In this document: positions 28,034 through 36,068 of the stretch, piece after piece
Position numbering within the stretch: position 1 is the stretch's first letter
Layout: every line of letters begins with the position of its first letter
Assembly (NCBI GenBank): GCA_019414645.1
Contig: DXLP01000012.1
Location: 1-60,892 of the forward strand
Origin: Collinsella sp.
Lineage (GTDB): Bacteria > Actinomycetota > Coriobacteriia > Coriobacteriales > Coriobacteriaceae
DNA length: 60,892 bases
Direction: 5' to 3'
The notes under the pieces: generated by a model
The model's database searches: none
What the model saw: only the letters and a program-made list of their open reading frames with translations
What the model was told of the DNA's origin: nothing
Made by a program: the position numbers and the translations under genes

Positions 28034-28633
28034 TTGGGTCGTGCTGGGGATATGACGCCGCCTTTGCGTTGGCGGTTGGGTGTTGCTGGTGGGGTGGCGC
28101 TGGTTGTGCTGCTTGTTGACCAGTTGACCAAGCTTGCGGTTCGTGCCGTGGGCGATGCACTGCATGTGACCGTCATCCCCGGCGTGATCGACTTCCTGTT
28201 TGTCCGCAATATCGGCGCTGCCTTTAGCATGGGCGAGGGGCATGGCATCGCGTTTGCCGTGCTGGCGTTGGCGGTCATTATCGCTATTGCCGTGTACCTC
28301 GTTCGTGCGCCCCAGCTCGCCCATCTTGAGGTTGTGGGCATGGCGATGGTTGCGGGCGGTGCTATCGGCAACGCTATCGATCGTTTGGCCTTTGGCTTCG
28401 TGACCGATTTTATTGCCACCACCTTCATCGACTTTCCCGTCTTTAACGTGGCCGATATTGGCATCACCGTAGGCGTCGTGCTTGCCCTCATCGGCTACAT
28501 GTTCTTGAGCCCTGCTGCCCGCGAAGTCGATGCGACTGCCGAGCTCAATGCCCGTGATGAGGCCCGCGCTAAGCGCAAAGCCAAGCAGCGTGGGGAGCGT
28601 GCCCGCAAGATTCGCGAAAGGAATGAGCGTTAA
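28034..28633 (+). CDS. lspA: Lipoprotein signal peptidase (signal peptidase II)
   Basis: LspA is the aspartyl membrane protease that removes signal peptides from prolipoproteins. The 199-residue protein has four transmembrane segments. The catalytic aspartates lie in IGNAIDRLAFG and FNVADIGITVG. LVDQLTK and RNIGAAFSM match the conserved N-terminal blocks. The last 30 residues are strongly basic (Lys/Arg) and extend the usual length of about 160-170. I keep TTG at 28034, five to six bases after GTAGGGG; ATG at 28052 is an alternative with poor spacing. The stop overlaps the start of rluD, a common partner. Confidence 0.93.
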   Translation: MGRAGDMTPPLRWRLGVAGGVALVVLLVDQLTKLAVRAVGDALHVTVIPGVIDFLFVRNIGAAFSMGEGHGIAFAVLALAVIIAIAVYLVRAPQLAHLEVVGMAMVAGGAIGNAIDRLAFGFVTDFIATTFIDFPVFNVADIGITVGVVLALIGYMFLSPAAREVDATAELNARDEARAKRKAKQRGERARKIRERNER

Positions 28634-29646
28634 TGGCCGACATCCATATTCTTGTTGCCGACGATTCCGCTGGTCAGCGTCTTGACGCCTATTTGGGCGC
28701 CAACGATGGCTGTCCCACGCGCTCTGCCTGCGCGCATCTGATCGAGGGAGGCGCCGTTGCCGTCAACGGTGAGACTTGTCTCTCTAAAAAGTACGCCGTA
28801 CGCGCCGGCGATCGCATCTCGGTCGACTTGCCCGAGCCGCACGACCCGACCGACGTGATTCCCGAGGCCATTCCCCTCGATATCCGCTACGAGGACGACT
28901 ACCTTATCGTGCTCTCCAAGCAGCGGGGCCTGGTGTGCCATCCCGCCCATGGCCACGAGAGCGGCACCCTTGCGAACGCTCTGGTCTACCACTGCGGCAT
29001 CGATCATCTTGGTACTGTGCAGGGTGAGGACCGCCCCGGCATCGTGCATCGCCTGGATCGCGATACCTCGGGCCTTATGCTCGCGGCAAAAGACGACGAC
29101 ACCCAGCGCGCGCTTCAAAATCTCATTCGCACGCGTACGCTCGACCGCCGCTATATCACGCTTGTCCACGGGCACATCGCCATGGACGAGGGCACCATCA
29201 ATACCGGTATCGCCCGTTCTACGCGCGACCGCGTCAAGATGGCGGTTTCGGACGACCCCTTTGCCCGTCAGGCCATTACGACCTTTAAAGTCCTCGAGCG
29301 CTTTGATTCCACGCGCTTTGACGATGGTTATACGCTCGTTGAGTGCCATCTGTTTACCGGTCGCACGCACCAGATTCGCGTGCATATGCGTCATATCAAC
29401 CACGCCTGCGTGGGCGATCCACTCTACGGCAAGTGCGATGCGCGCGCCGACCAGGGCCTGACCAGGCAGTTCCTTCATTCCTGGCGCGTGGCGTTCGACC
29501 ATCCCGTGACGGGGGAGCGCATTGAGTGCCGCGACGAGTTGCCGTGGGATCTCGCTGCGGTTCTCGACGATCTGGCTCCGCGCTCGCTCGGTCGCACGGC
29601 CGTTGGAGATGAAATCGTTCCGCAGCTCGGTCTTCTCGAAGCCTAG
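28633..29646 (+). CDS. rluD: RluA-family pseudouridine synthase (RluD-like)
   Basis: A 337-residue pseudouridine synthase with an N-terminal S4 RNA-binding domain (about 14-75). Its catalytic domain carries the RluA signature HRLDRDTSGLMLAAK, whose Asp is the nucleophile, and the later RTHQIRVHMRH. RluD-type enzymes modify 23S rRNA helix 69; the exact site here is assumed from the family. The start shares a base with the lspA stop (TAATG), so the two are coupled. Confidence 0.92.
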   Translation: MADIHILVADDSAGQRLDAYLGANDGCPTRSACAHLIEGGAVAVNGETCLSKKYAVRAGDRISVDLPEPHDPTDVIPEAIPLDIRYEDDYLIVLSKQRGLVCHPAHGHESGTLANALVYHCGIDHLGTVQGEDRPGIVHRLDRDTSGLMLAAKDDDTQRALQNLIRTRTLDRRYITLVHGHIAMDEGTINTGIARSTRDRVKMAVSDDPFARQAITTFKVLERFDSTRFDDGYTLVECHLFTGRTHQIRVHMRHINHACVGDPLYGKCDARADQGLTRQFLHSWRVAFDHPVTGERIECRDELPWDLAAVLDDLAPRSLGRTAVGDEIVPQLGLLEA

Positions 29647-29728
29647 CCAGTATTAGGTGGTTTCTTGAACTCGGTAAGCCTGCGGTAAGATATACGATTG
29701 TTTACGTTACGCGTTGCTGGGAGCCTGC

Positions 29729-31024
29729 ATGCTCGCCTTTTTACAAACCAACACACCCATCGTGATCTTCAACCAGATTGTCGTCACGCTGCTCACGGTC
29801 TGCTTTCTGTACCAGGTGGTCTTCTTTGTCATTGGCGCTCTTCGTGGCGAGGTCGCGCCTCCCAAGGCCAAAAAACTCCATCGCTATGCCTTTTTTATCG
29901 CGGCGCATAATGAGGAGGCCGTGATCGCCAACCTCGTTCGCTCCATCAAGGACCAGGATTATCCGTCCGAGCTCATCGAGGTTTTCGTGGTCGCCGATGC
30001 CTGCACCGACAACACGGCGCAGCTCGCGCGCGAGGCCGGTGCCATTGTTTACGAGCGCAATGACCTGGCCCGCAAGGGCAAGAGCTGGGTCATGGACTTT
30101 GGCTTCGACCGCATTCTCAACGAGTATCCCGACACGTTTGAGGGCTACTTTATCTTCGATGCCGATAACGTTATCTCCCGCGATTACGTTTCCAAGATGA
30201 ATGATGCCTTTGACCAGGGCTTCCATGTGGTCACGAGCTATCGCAATTCCAAGAACTTCGGCAGCTCGTGGATCTCGGCTGCTAATGCCACGTGGTACCT
30301 GCGTGAGGCGCGCTTCCTCAACAACGCGCGTAATATCTGCAAGACGTCCTGCGCTGTTTCGGGTTCGGGCTACCTCATCTCCGCCAGCGTTATCGAGGGC
30401 ATGCACGGTTGGCAGTTCCACACGCTGACCGAGGACATTCAGTTCACCACGTTCTGCGCCATTCACGGCATTCGCATTGGCTATGCGCCGGCGGAGTTCT
30501 TTGACGAACAACCCGTGACGTTTAAGGCGTCCTGGAAACAGCGCATGCGTTGGACCAAGGGCTTCTACCAGGTGTTCTTTACTTACGGTAAGCACCTGGT
30601 CAAGTCGACCTTCCGCTACCATCGCTTTGCCGCCTACGACATGTTCATGACGATCGCCCCGGGTATGCTGCTGTCGCTCATCTCGATGCTCGCCAATGCG
30701 ACGTTCCTGATCGTGGGTGGACTCTCGCACGGCTTTTTGGCTACCGAAGTCGAGATGCAGGCCTGTGCCGCTTCGCTCATTATGACCTTCGCCATGATGT
30801 ATCTGACTTTCTTTATCCTGGCGCTGCTCACGACTATCTTTGAGTACAAGCACATTCACTGCGCGCAAAAGTGGCGTCTGGTGACTAACCTGTTTACCTT
30901 CCCGATCTTTATGTTCAGCTATATCCCCATCACGGTGGCCGCGCTGTTCCTGAAGGTCGACTGGGTCCCGACGCAGCACGCCGTCAGCGTTACCCTTGAC
31001 GAGGTCATGCAAGGCGCCAAATAA
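29729..31024 (+). CDS. Membrane glycosyltransferase, family GT2
   Basis: A 431-residue processive-type GT2 enzyme. One transmembrane segment lies near the N-terminus (about 12-38) and about four at the C-terminus (from about 300). The cytosolic catalytic domain has FFIAAHNEEAVI, the nucleotide-sugar Asp VVADAC, DADN (FIFDADNVIS), TEDIQ and the acceptor-site motif KQRMRW. This resembles synthases of beta-linked polysaccharides such as PNAG or hyaluronan; the product cannot be told. GGGAG lies five bases before the ATG at 29729. It stands alone between rluD and a terminator, without other polysaccharide genes. Confidence 0.86.
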   Translation: MLAFLQTNTPIVIFNQIVVTLLTVCFLYQVVFFVIGALRGEVAPPKAKKLHRYAFFIAAHNEEAVIANLVRSIKDQDYPSELIEVFVVADACTDNTAQLAREAGAIVYERNDLARKGKSWVMDFGFDRILNEYPDTFEGYFIFDADNVISRDYVSKMNDAFDQGFHVVTSYRNSKNFGSSWISAANATWYLREARFLNNARNICKTSCAVSGSGYLISASVIEGMHGWQFHTLTEDIQFTTFCAIHGIRIGYAPAEFFDEQPVTFKASWKQRMRWTKGFYQVFFTYGKHLVKSTFRYHRFAAYDMFMTIAPGMLLSLISMLANATFLIVGGLSHGFLATEVEMQACAASLIMTFAMMYLTFFILALLTTIFEYKHIHCAQKWRLVTNLFTFPIFMFSYIPITVAALFLKVDWVPTQHAVSVTLDEVMQGAK

Positions 31025-31032
31025 CCACCACC

Positions 31033-31074
31033 AAAACCACCGCAAAGGGGACAGGCACCTTTGTGGTGGTTTTT
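31033..31074 (+). terminator. Terminator of the GT2 gene, carrying a repeated arm
   Basis: AAAACCACCGCAAAGG pairs with CCTTTGTGGTGGTTTT (one wobble) around GGACAGGCA, ending in Ts. The arm matches the terminator at 23242-23280 in 14 of 15 bases. Confidence 0.88.
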
Positions 31075-31105
31075 GCTTTTGAGCAGCTGCTCAAGGAGGT
31101 TTTCG

Positions 31106-31528
31106 ATGATCTATATCCCGTTTTGGATTTGCATCTTTGCCGGCGTGGCAATTGATGCCCGAGAGCGACGGTTTCCCAATGGGCTTGCCGGCGCATGTGC
31201 CGTGGCGGCGTTGGCGGGCGTTTGGCTCGACCTCGGTTTGAACACAGCGCTTGACCACGCCGGTCTTGCGGTCATCGTCTACCTTGGCCTTGTGCTTACC
31301 GAGTCGCTCTGGCGTAGAGTTCGCCACGCTCCTGGCATTGGCATGGGGGACGTCAAGGCACTCTTTGCCCTTTGTACCTTCGATCCCCTGGGCGGCGTTG
31401 TCGCGTTTGCGGTTGCGCTCCTGACCCTTGCCGTCGCTTGCCTCATCGCAAAATCGCGCTCCCTGCCATTGCTCCCGTTTTTAGTGCCGATTTTTGCCAT
31501 AATCGAGGTCGTGGGCTGCACTTTGTAA
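31106..31528 (+). CDS. Type IV prepilin peptidase, A24A family (CpaA/TadV-like)
   Basis: A 140-residue integral membrane protein of four or five hydrophobic segments, the size of the minimal CpaA/TadV peptidases that cleave prepilins but lack the methylase domain. The two catalytic aspartates would be in VAIDARERRFPNG and GIGMGDVKA. AAGGAGG lies six bases before the ATG at 31106. No pilus or Tad genes are in the window, so its substrates are encoded elsewhere. The GT2 gene upstream is separated by a terminator. Confidence 0.86.
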   Translation: MIYIPFWICIFAGVAIDARERRFPNGLAGACAVAALAGVWLDLGLNTALDHAGLAVIVYLGLVLTESLWRRVRHAPGIGMGDVKALFALCTFDPLGGVVAFAVALLTLAVACLIAKSRSLPLLPFLVPIFAIIEVVGCTL

Positions 31529-31559
31529 CCGATTGCGCATCCTTTTTAAGGAGCATGCC

Positions 31560-32807
31560 ATGGAATCTAATCAAGAAACGGCCGTCATTAAGGCGCGCAT
31601 GGACCGCATTCCCGCGGCGTTGTCGCCCGATCTGGTCGAGCGTATTGCCGCCGACCGCGCCTCGGGTGTCGTCAACCCGTATCGTTGCAACGACGATCAG
31701 GTCATTCGTCGTATTGATCGCGCTGCCGACAAAGGCACGCTCATGCGTCCGGCATTTATGCGCGATACCGAAAAGATACTTCATCTTCCGTCGTACACCC
31801 GTTATGCAGGTAAAACGCAGGTCTTTAGCTTCCGTAGCAATGACGATCTGTCACGCCGCGGTTTGCACGTGCAGCTTGTCTCCCGCATTGCGCGCGATAT
31901 CGGTCGCGCCTTGGGGCTCAATTGCGATTTGATCGAGGCGATTGGCCTGGGTCACGACTTGGGACACACGCCTTTCGGCCATGCCGGCGAGCGCTTCCTC
32001 AACGATATCTATCATGAGCGTACGGGGCGTTATTTTTTCCATAACGTGCAGTCGGTCCGAGTGCTCGACACGCTGTATGGCCGCAACGTGTCGCTCCAGA
32101 CGCTTGACGGCGTGCTATGCCATAACGGCGAGTACGAGCAGCGTGTGTTTGAGCTCTCGGACATGGGCTCCTTTGACCAGTTTGACCAGACGGTTGAGGA
32201 TTGCATTGCCACGGGCTATAGCGCAATTGAGCATCTGCGCCCCATGACGCTCGAGGGCTGCGTCGTTCGCATCTCGGATATTCTTGCCTACGTCGGTCGT
32301 GACCGTCAGGATGCGATCGCGGCGGGCCTGCTTTCGCCCGACGCTTTTGATGATGGCCGGGGCGGTGCCTACAACAGTTGGATCCTCACGCATGCCTCCA
32401 TCGATATCGTTGAGCACAGCTATGGTAAGCCGCGCATCGGGATGAGCGAGGACCTGTTTGAGGAAATTCGCCGAGCCAAGCGCGAGAACTACGAGAAGAT
32501 CTATAGCAAGGGCGGTATCGAAGGCGATTCCGAGGCGGAGCTGCGCGAGGCGTTCGTAAAGCTCTACGACCGTTGCCTGCGGGATCTTAACAGTGGCGAC
32601 GAGTCCTCTTACATCTTTAAGCACCATATTTCGCGCATTGAGCAGCAGCTTTCCTACTATGATCGCACCTATGCCTGGCAGGACGACAAGGATCAAGCCG
32701 TGGTGGATTATATCGCGAGCATGACGGACGGTTATTTCTGCGAGCTGACGAGCAAGCTGTTCCCTGGTCTGGAGTTTCCGCACCGTACCTATATTAACGA
32801 ACGGTAG
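31560..32807 (+). CDS. dGTPase-like HD-domain triphosphohydrolase
   Basis: A 415-residue HD-superfamily protein similar to deoxyguanosinetriphosphate triphosphohydrolases, which hydrolyse dNTPs to nucleosides and triphosphate. The metal site is LGHDLGHTPFGHAGE near 133-147 with a preceding LVSRIARDIGRAL helix. FMRDTEKILHLPSYTRYAGKT corresponds to the N-terminal substrate region of the family. AAGGAG lies six bases before the ATG at 31560. Whether dGTP is the true substrate cannot be judged from sequence. Confidence 0.85.
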   Translation: MESNQETAVIKARMDRIPAALSPDLVERIAADRASGVVNPYRCNDDQVIRRIDRAADKGTLMRPAFMRDTEKILHLPSYTRYAGKTQVFSFRSNDDLSRRGLHVQLVSRIARDIGRALGLNCDLIEAIGLGHDLGHTPFGHAGERFLNDIYHERTGRYFFHNVQSVRVLDTLYGRNVSLQTLDGVLCHNGEYEQRVFELSDMGSFDQFDQTVEDCIATGYSAIEHLRPMTLEGCVVRISDILAYVGRDRQDAIAAGLLSPDAFDDGRGGAYNSWILTHASIDIVEHSYGKPRIGMSEDLFEEIRRAKRENYEKIYSKGGIEGDSEAELREAFVKLYDRCLRDLNSGDESSYIFKHHISRIEQQLSYYDRTYAWQDDKDQAVVDYIASMTDGYFCELTSKLFPGLEFPHRTYINER

Positions 32808-32867
32808 TTCGTATTAATTCGGTATACTGTTAGTGGAAAACGTTTTTGATTGATACACGGGATGGCT

Positions 32868-34217
32868 ATGGACGACCTTTTTTCTGCTTCGACGCGCGAG
32901 CGTTCCTTTCAGAATGCGCCGCTTGCGGTGCGCATGCGCCCCAATTCGCTCGACGAGTACGTGGGCCAGCAAAAGGCCGTCGGTAAGGGTTCATGGCTGC
33001 GTGCCGCGATCGAGCACGACGTGCTTTCGAGCGTGATTCTGTACGGGCCTGCCGGTACGGGCAAGACGACGCTGGCCCACATTATCGCCAACCATACCAA
33101 GAGCGAGTTTGTTGAGGTCAGCGCCGTCACGGGTACCGTGAAGGACCTGCGTCGTGTGATTGATGAGGCCAAGACGCGCCTGAATACGTACGACCGCCGC
33201 ACCATTCTATTCATCGATGAGATTCACCGCTTCTCTAAGTCGCAGCAGGATGCCCTGCTGCATGCAGTTGAGAACCGTACCGTCATTATGATTGGCGCTA
33301 CGACAGAGAACCCGTACTTTGAGGTCAACTCGGCACTGTTGTCGCGCGGGCGCGTGGTGGAGCTTGAACATCTGAAGGATGAGGATATCGCCACGCTTAT
33401 TGAGCGTGCGCTCGAGGCACCACAGGGCTTGAACGGAAAGTTCTCGGCCGATGAGGATACGGTCAAGACCATTTGCACGCTGGCAGCGGGTGACGCTCGC
33501 TCGGCGCTCACGACGCTCGAGCTTGCGAGCGAGATTGCCGTCACGCGTCCCGATACCGAGGGAACGCCAGCGCCTGCGGCGGGGGAGCGCTATCCCATCA
33601 CCGTGGATGACGTGAAGATTGCCAACCCGCGTCGCGGCTTTACGTATGACAAAAACGGCGACATGCACTACGACATCATCAGTGCGTTCATCAAGTCCAT
33701 GCGCGGTAGTGACCCCGATGCCACGATCTATTGGCTCGCGCGCATGATCGATGCTGGGGAGGATCCTAAGTTTATCGCTCGCCGCATTATGATTCACGCT
33801 TCTGAGGATGTTGGCAACGCCGACCCGCAGGCGCTTTTGGTGGCGCATGCCGCGTTTAAGTCTGCCGAGGTCATTGGCTATCCCGAGTGCCGCATTAACC
33901 TGGCTCAGGCTGCACTCTATGTGTGCTTGGCGCCAAAATCCAACGCGTGTGAGGCTTCGATCGATGCGGCGCTGGCCGATATCCATTCTAGTGGGCTTCG
34001 CGAGGTGCCGAGTTATCTGCGCGATCGCCATCGCCCGGGCAGCGATGAATACGGTGTGTATAAGTATCCACATGATTATCCCGAAGGCTGGGTCGATCAG
34101 CGCTATTTGCCCGAAGGCTTGGAACGCGGTGCATTTTGGCAGCCTGCCGGGCGCGGCTGGGAAGAGTGGCGCGTAGAGCAAAGCGAACGAGACCGCAGCG
34201 GGAATGCACCGAGGTAG
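32868..34217 (+). CDS. rarA: Replication-associated recombination protein A (RarA/MgsA)
   Basis: A 449-residue AAA+ ATPase of the RarA/MgsA/WRNIP1 family, which acts at stalled forks and single-strand gaps and binds SSB. It has PLAVRMRP (as PLAVRMRPNSLDEYVGQQ) at the N-terminus, Walker A GPAGTGKTT near 60, Walker B ILFIDEIHRFSK, sensor 1 GATTENP and a C-terminal tetramerisation domain with AAIYWLARM-type helices. Three in-frame starts exist (32850, 32862, 32868); I prefer ATG 32868, five bases after CGGGA. Confidence 0.93.
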   Translation: MDDLFSASTRERSFQNAPLAVRMRPNSLDEYVGQQKAVGKGSWLRAAIEHDVLSSVILYGPAGTGKTTLAHIIANHTKSEFVEVSAVTGTVKDLRRVIDEAKTRLNTYDRRTILFIDEIHRFSKSQQDALLHAVENRTVIMIGATTENPYFEVNSALLSRGRVVELEHLKDEDIATLIERALEAPQGLNGKFSADEDTVKTICTLAAGDARSALTTLELASEIAVTRPDTEGTPAPAAGERYPITVDDVKIANPRRGFTYDKNGDMHYDIISAFIKSMRGSDPDATIYWLARMIDAGEDPKFIARRIMIHASEDVGNADPQALLVAHAAFKSAEVIGYPECRINLAQAALYVCLAPKSNACEASIDAALADIHSSGLREVPSYLRDRHRPGSDEYGVYKYPHDYPEGWVDQRYLPEGLERGAFWQPAGRGWEEWRVEQSERDRSGNAPR

Positions 34218-34317
34218 CTGCTGATAATTTTGTCCCACGTTGCTGCTCTTGGCATGTTCGGTCCCCTTTGGGGTACCATGAAAAGCGTCTGTATTTCGAT
34301 TCTTCCGGGAGGCTTGT

Positions 34318-34905
34318 ATGAGTCCCATTCAAATCGCCCTGCTGCTGCTCGCCGTTGCCGGCGTGTGGGCCATCGCTGAGCTCGCGCTTACCCTGCGCAA
34401 GACCCGCAATGTTGTCGACTCGCTCGATAAGACCGTGAACGACCTCAACAACACCATCGCCGAGGCTCAGCCTGTGGTGGCAAAGCTCGATGGCGCTGTC
34501 GATGAGCTTACGCCGGCGCTTGCCCAGATGGAGCCGCTGCTTAAGTCGAGCAAGACGGCAGTTGATGCCCTTACCTCCAATCTCGTAGAGGTCGAAGCCG
34601 TGGTTCGCGACATTTCCGAGGTTACGGGCAGCATGGCCGAGGCCAGCAATGCTGTGTCGAGCGTGACCGACTCTGCCGCCGGTGCTGTGCAGAAGCTCTT
34701 CAATAAGGTGAAGGCTCCTGCAGCCGACGCCGATCGCAAGCTCGCCGCTGCCGCTGCGGAGGCCGAGCAGCCTACCGAGCGCGTCCTAATTGGCGAGGAC
34801 GAGGCCGCCGCGGGCGACGATGATGGTCAGAAGTCTGTATCCAAGCCGGCTCAGTATTACACCTATACGCCCGCCGAGACCTCTGAGGAGTCCTGCGATG
34901 AGTAG
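34318..34905 (+). CDS. DUF948-like membrane-anchored coiled-coil protein
   Basis: A 195-residue protein with one N-terminal transmembrane helix (about 4-25), then a long predicted coiled coil (about 27-130) with VVDSLDKTVNDLNNTI-type heptads, and an acidic tail. This matches DUF948 general-stress proteins in Firmicutes. GGGAGG lies five bases before the ATG. Its last eight bases overlap the RsbW-like gene, which precedes a SigB/F-type sigma factor, so it is probably part of the stress regulon operon. Confidence 0.78.
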   Translation: MSPIQIALLLLAVAGVWAIAELALTLRKTRNVVDSLDKTVNDLNNTIAEAQPVVAKLDGAVDELTPALAQMEPLLKSSKTAVDALTSNLVEVEAVVRDISEVTGSMAEASNAVSSVTDSAAGAVQKLFNKVKAPAADADRKLAAAAAEAEQPTERVLIGEDEAAAGDDDGQKSVSKPAQYYTYTPAETSEESCDE

Positions 34906-35275
34906 CGAAGCAACCTGCCCTATCACGCTGACCGTTGCCGGTGACCCGCGTCTCGCTCGCCTTGTGCGCATGACGGCAGCCAACGTTGGTGCCCTGTGCT
35001 CTATGTCTGTCGATCGCATCGAGGACATCCGCATGGCTGCTGAGGAGGCTTTCATCTTTGGTTGCACCGCGGTCGACTGCGATGACATCACCATCAAATT
35101 CGATGTCGATGAGACCCACGTTGGCATGACTATTACCTTTGGCGACCAGGCTACGGTCGATGAAGACGACCAGGCTGCGGTGTATGCCGAGCTCATCCTC
35201 GCGAGCGTGTGCGACTCCTACGAAAAGACTACGGCGCCCCTGACGCTTTCCCTCGACCTCAAGGCGGATATCTAA
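34898..35275 (+). CDS. RsbW-like anti-sigma factor, degenerate ATP-binding fold
   Basis: A 125-residue protein with the overall layout of RsbW/SpoIIAB anti-sigma factors: an N-terminal strand (CPITLTVAGDPRLARLVRM), a helix (IEDIRMAAEEAF) and paired strands. It lies one base before a SigB-family gene. The N-box Asn expected after the EA pair (as EAxxNA) is absent; the sequence reads EAFIFG. I find no DxGxG or GxGL box. It may bind sigma without hydrolysing ATP. No RsbV-type partner is nearby. The ATG at 34898 overlaps the DUF948 gene; the longer frame from 34790 is spurious. Confidence 0.68.
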   Translation: MSSEATCPITLTVAGDPRLARLVRMTAANVGALCSMSVDRIEDIRMAAEEAFIFGCTAVDCDDITIKFDVDETHVGMTITFGDQATVDEDDQAAVYAELILASVCDSYEKTTAPLTLSLDLKADI

Positions 35276-35276
35276 T

Positions 35277-36068
35277 ATGACCGAACGTTCCCGGAGCGGC
35301 AAGACCGCTTGGGACAAGGAGAAAACCCGCGAGCTGTTTCGTCGTTACAAGGAGACCGGTGATCCGGACGCCCGTGAGCAGCTCGTCATGTCCCATATGA
35401 ACCTGGTAAGGTTTCTTGCCAACAAATTTAAGAATCGCGGCGAGCCGCTCGACGACCTCATGCAGGTCGGCTATCTGGGCTTGCTCAAGGCTATCGACCG
35501 TTTTGATCCCGAGCGCGGACTCGAGTTCACGACGTTTGCGACACCCACTATCCTGGGCGAGATCAAACGGCATTTTCGCGACAAGGGCTGGAGTGTGCGC
35601 GTACCGCGTCGTCTGCAGGAGCTCTCGGCCAAGGTCAACCAGGCTACTGACAAACTTACCAACGAGCTGCAGCGTTCGCCCAAGGTTGAGGAGATCGCTG
35701 AGTATCTAGATGTGACTGTCGATGAGGTCCTCGAGGCTATGGAATCGTCTTCGGCCTATACCTCGGTGCCCATCGAGGCTCCTGGTGCGTCCGATTCCGA
35801 CGATGCCCCTTCGATTCTCGACCGTTACGCCGACGACGACAACGAGCTCGACTTTACTGATGACCGCCTAGTGATCGAGGAAGCCATCCGTGATTTCTCG
35901 CCGCGCGAGCGCGAGGTGATCGAGCTGCGCTTTCTGAAGGGCATGACCCAGATCGAGATCGCCAAGAAGCTGGGTATTTCTCAGGTGCAGGTTTCGCGTC
36001 TGCTGCGCCGCACGCTTAAGAAGATTCAGGACAAGATCGACCCCGACGGAGTGATGATTCGTTCATGA
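35277..36068 (+). CDS. RNA polymerase sigma factor, SigB/SigF/SigG family
   Basis: A 263-residue group 3 sigma factor. Region 2 has LMQVGYLGLLKAIDRFDPERG and FTTFATPTILGEIKRHFRDKGW near 60-105, region 3 follows (ELQRSPKVEEIAEYL), and region 4 ends with FSPREREVIELRFLKGMTQIEIAKKLGISQVQVSRLLRR-type HTH residues near 205-245. Such factors direct general stress or sporulation regulons; this organism type does not sporulate, so stress is more likely. ATG 35277 starts one base after the preceding stop. Its own stop overlaps the AI-2E-family gene (ATGA). Control by the upstream RsbW-like protein is inferred. Confidence 0.92.
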   Translation: MTERSRSGKTAWDKEKTRELFRRYKETGDPDAREQLVMSHMNLVRFLANKFKNRGEPLDDLMQVGYLGLLKAIDRFDPERGLEFTTFATPTILGEIKRHFRDKGWSVRVPRRLQELSAKVNQATDKLTNELQRSPKVEEIAEYLDVTVDEVLEAMESSSAYTSVPIEAPGASDSDDAPSILDRYADDDNELDFTDDRLVIEEAIRDFSPREREVIELRFLKGMTQIEIAKKLGISQVQVSRLLRRTLKKIQDKIDPDGVMIRS

